Assembly (NCBI GenBank): GCA_021798675.1
Contig: JAJZGE010000061.1
Location: 1-7,943 of the forward strand
Source of the DNA: Pseudomonadota bacterium
GTDB taxonomy: Bacteria; Pseudomonadota; Gammaproteobacteria; Xanthomonadales; Rhodanobacteraceae
Direction of reading: 5' to 3'
Length of the DNA: 7,943 nt
Shown here: piece by piece, positions 6,096 to 7,943 of the stretch
Layout: every line of letters starts with the position of its first letter
Position numbering within the stretch: the first letter of the stretch is position 1
Program-made: the position numbers and the translations under genes
The notes under the pieces: generated by a model
What the model was told of the DNA's origin: nothing
Databases searched by the model: none
Seen by the model: only the letters and a program-made list of their open reading frames with translations

Positions 6096-7871
6096 ATGAC
6101 GATCTACAAGGCCCCGCTCGATGACCAGCGCTTCGCCCTCTTCGACCTGCTCGGCGCCGAGGCCATCCTGACCAGGCTGCAGGGTGGCGCGGAACACAGC
6201 CGCGACCTGCTCGACGCCGTGCTCGAGGAGGCCGCCAAGCTCGCCGAGCAGGTGCTGGCGCCAACCAACTGGCCGGGCGACCAGGAAGGCTGCCACTACG
6301 ACAAGGAAACCCGTACGGTCACCACGCCCAAGGGCTTCAAGGAAGCGTTCAAGGCGTTCGCCGAAGGCGGCTGGGCCGGCCTGACCGCGCAGGAAAAATT
6401 CGGCGGCCAGGCGTTGCCGGGCGTGGTCGGCATCGCCACCACGGAGCTGTTCCAGTCCGGCAACCTGTCGTGGAGCCTGTACCCGCTGCTCAGCGAGGGC
6501 GCCTGCCATGCGATGGAGCTGCACGGCACCGCCGAACAGCAGCAGACCTACATGATGCCCATCGTGGAAGGCCGCTGGACCGGCACGATGTGCCTCACCG
6601 AACCGCAGGCCGGCTCCGACCTCGGCCTCCTGAAGACGCGCGCGGAGCCGAACGCGGACGGCAGCTACGCGATCAGCGGCACCAAGATCTTCATCAGCGC
6701 GGGCGAGCACGACCTCGCCGAGAACATCGTGCACCTGGTGCTGGCACGCCTGCCCGACGCGCCGGCCGGCAGCCGCGGCATTTCGATGTTCATCGTGCCG
6801 AAGTTCAAGGTAAACGCCGACGGCTCGCTGGGCGAGCGCAACAGTGCCTACGCCGGAGCCATCGAGCACAAGATGGGCATCAAGGGCTCGGCCACCTGCG
6901 TGATGAATTTCGACGGCGCCGAAGGCTACCTGATCGGCCAGCCGCACAAGGGCCTGGCCGCGATGTTCACCATGATGAATGCCGCGCGCCTGTCGGTGGG
7001 CGTGCAGGGCCTGGCACTGGCCGAGCGCGCCTACCAGAACAGCCTCAACTACGCGCGCGAGCGCCTGCAGGGCCGCGCGCTGTCGGGCGCTAAGTTTCCC
7101 GACAAGGCCGCCGACAACCTGCTGGTGCAACCCGACGTGCGTCGCATGCTGCTGACCCAGCGCGCCTTCGTGGAGAGCTCGCGCGCCCTGCTCTACTACA
7201 CCGCGCTGCAGACCGACATCGAATCGCGCGGCGCCGACGAGGCCAGCCGGCAGCAGGCTGGCGAACTGGTGGCCTTCCTGATCCCCATCGCCAAGGGCGT
7301 GGTCACCGAACTGGCGCAGGAGTGCACCAAGGAAGCACTGCAGGTGTACGGCGGGCACGGCTTCATCGGCGAGAACGGCATGGAGCAGTTCGTGCGCGAC
7401 GCGCGCATCATCACGCTGTACGAAGGCACCACCGGCATCCAGGCGGCCGACCTGCTGGGCCGCAAGATCCTCCAGTTGCAGGGCGTGGGCTTCAAGCACT
7501 TCGCCGCCGAGATCGGCGCGTTCTGCAAGGCGCACGCGGGCGACGCCAGGCTCGCCGCCTTCGTCGCGCCACTGGGCGCCGCGCTGAAGCAGTGGGGCGA
7601 TCTCACGCTCGCGCTGGCGCAGCGCGTGCGGGCCAACCCGGAGGAACTGGGCGCCGCCGCGACGGATTACCTGTGGTACTCGGGCTACGTCACGCTGGCC
7701 TACTTCCAGGCGCGCAGCGTGGCCGCCGCCGAGGCCAGCGCGCAATCCGAGGCGTTCAAGCAGGCCAAGCGCGACACCGCCGCGTTCTACTTCGCGCGCA
7801 TCCTGCCGCGCACGCTAATGCACAAGGCGGCGATCGAGGCCGGCGTGGCGAGCCTCCCCGAGATCGCCTGA
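6096..7871 (+). CDS. Large acyl-CoA dehydrogenase (FadE5/DmdC-like, about 600 residues)
   Basis: This 591-residue flavoenzyme should catalyse FAD-dependent alpha,beta-dehydrogenation of an acyl-CoA, the first step of beta-oxidation. It begins with the short N-terminal element of large bacterial enzymes (YKAPLDDQRFALFDLLGA, residues 4-21). The acyl-CoA dehydrogenase N, middle (MCLTEPQAGSDLG, about 165-177) and C-terminal helical domains follow, and then an extra helical C-terminal extension. YEGTTGIQAADLLGRK carries the presumed catalytic base Glu443. GGHGFIGENGMEQFVRDARI just before it is typical of the family. The length rules out the 380-residue short/medium-chain class and the 800-residue E. 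coli FadE. A GAGAG sequence seven bases upstream supports ATG 6096. It lies second in an operon behind the lipoprotein and the PsrA-like box, which suggests fatty acyl-CoA substrates. Specificity cannot be read from sequence; methylthiopropionyl-CoA (DmdC-type) is an alternative. Confidence 0.93.
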   Translation: MTIYKAPLDDQRFALFDLLGAEAILTRLQGGAEHSRDLLDAVLEEAAKLAEQVLAPTNWPGDQEGCHYDKETRTVTTPKGFKEAFKAFAEGGWAGLTAQEKFGGQALPGVVGIATTELFQSGNLSWSLYPLLSEGACHAMELHGTAEQQQTYMMPIVEGRWTGTMCLTEPQAGSDLGLLKTRAEPNADGSYAISGTKIFISAGEHDLAENIVHLVLARLPDAPAGSRGISMFIVPKFKVNADGSLGERNSAYAGAIEHKMGIKGSATCVMNFDGAEGYLIGQPHKGLAAMFTMMNAARLSVGVQGLALAERAYQNSLNYARERLQGRALSGAKFPDKAADNLLVQPDVRRMLLTQRAFVESSRALLYYTALQTDIESRGADEASRQQAGELVAFLIPIAKGVVTELAQECTKEALQVYGGHGFIGENGMEQFVRDARIITLYEGTTGIQAADLLGRKILQLQGVGFKHFAAEIGAFCKAHAGDARLAAFVAPLGAALKQWGDLTLALAQRVRANPEELGAAATDYLWYSGYVTLAYFQARSVAAAEASAQSEAFKQAKRDTAAFYFARILPRTLMHKAAIEAGVASLPEIA

Positions 7872-7893
7872 CGTACGATCCGAACCTGCGTCG

Positions 7894-7926
7894 AAGCGAA
7901 GCCCGGCACCCGCCGGGCTTCGCTTT
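7894..7926 (+). terminator. Rho-independent terminator after the acyl-CoA dehydrogenase gene
   Basis: AAGCGAAGCCCGGC (7894-7907) and GCCGGGCTTCGCTT (7912-7925) form a perfect 14-bp GC-rich stem around the loop ACCC. The T-run at its end is short (CTTTC), as is common in high-GC genomes. It begins 23 bases after the TGA stop and closes the operon. No such signal ends the lipoprotein gene, which supports co-transcription. Confidence 0.85.
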
Positions 7927-7943
7927 CATGGGAGATGCGCCAC

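Noticed and set aside
5937..7745. A 602-codon minus-strand open frame opposite the acyl-CoA dehydrogenase gene
   Set aside because: It is an antisense shadow with a compositionally biased translation. The plus-strand gene is unmistakable.
7927..7943. ATG at 7928 as the start of another gene
   Set aside because: Only five codons are visible and it lies directly against the terminator, so nothing can be supported.
1..7943. tRNA, rRNA, CRISPR arrays, insertion sequences, prophage or toxin-antitoxin genes
   Set aside because: I looked for cloverleaf-like structures, regular spaced repeats, transposase motifs and terminal repeats and found none. Composition is even across the window, with no sign of recent transfer.

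Overview
The window is uniformly GC-rich bacterial DNA with dense coding and no sign of mobile elements, RNA genes or CRISPR. Gene content and protein style (a TonB-like proline-rich membrane protein, a TPR-GGDEF protein, a small SET-domain methyltransferase, a large acyl-CoA dehydrogenase) suggest a gammaproteobacterium of the Xanthomonadales/Lysobacterales, perhaps Rhodanobacteraceae (Dyella, Rhodanobacter or Luteibacter type). That placement is inference, not a database match.

Layout: (1) 1-582, minus: a truncated gene for a single-pass inner-membrane protein with a proline-rich periplasmic part. (2) 583-901: a non-coding divergent region with several GC-rich hairpins. (3) 940-2979, plus: a paralogue of elongation factor G. 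Its GTG start and Shine-Dalgarno sequence are buried in a long, almost perfect hairpin at 902-940. (4) 2980-4866, minus: a membrane diguanylate cyclase with a periplasmic TPR sensor. Its stop codon directly abuts the stop of the EF-G-like gene. (5) 4967-5434, minus: a SET-domain protein lysine methyltransferase. (6) 5435-5574: a divergent control region holding a perfect PsrA-type fatty-acid operator. (7) 5575-6072 and 6096-7871, plus: a probable two-gene operon of a LEA14/WHy-like lipoprotein and a large acyl-CoA dehydrogenase, closed by a strong intrinsic terminator at 7894-7926.

How they fit: the right-hand operon is probably a beta-oxidation unit repressed by a PsrA-like TetR regulator and induced by acyl-CoA. 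The diguanylate cyclase would turn a periplasmic signal into cyclic di-GMP and keeps the residues for catalysis and product inhibition. The EF-G-like protein is unlikely to be the housekeeping translocase: its G3 motif has Tyr where translational GTPases have the catalytic His, and its start site looks conditionally masked. The two most distinctive signals are the start-site hairpin and the PsrA-like box.
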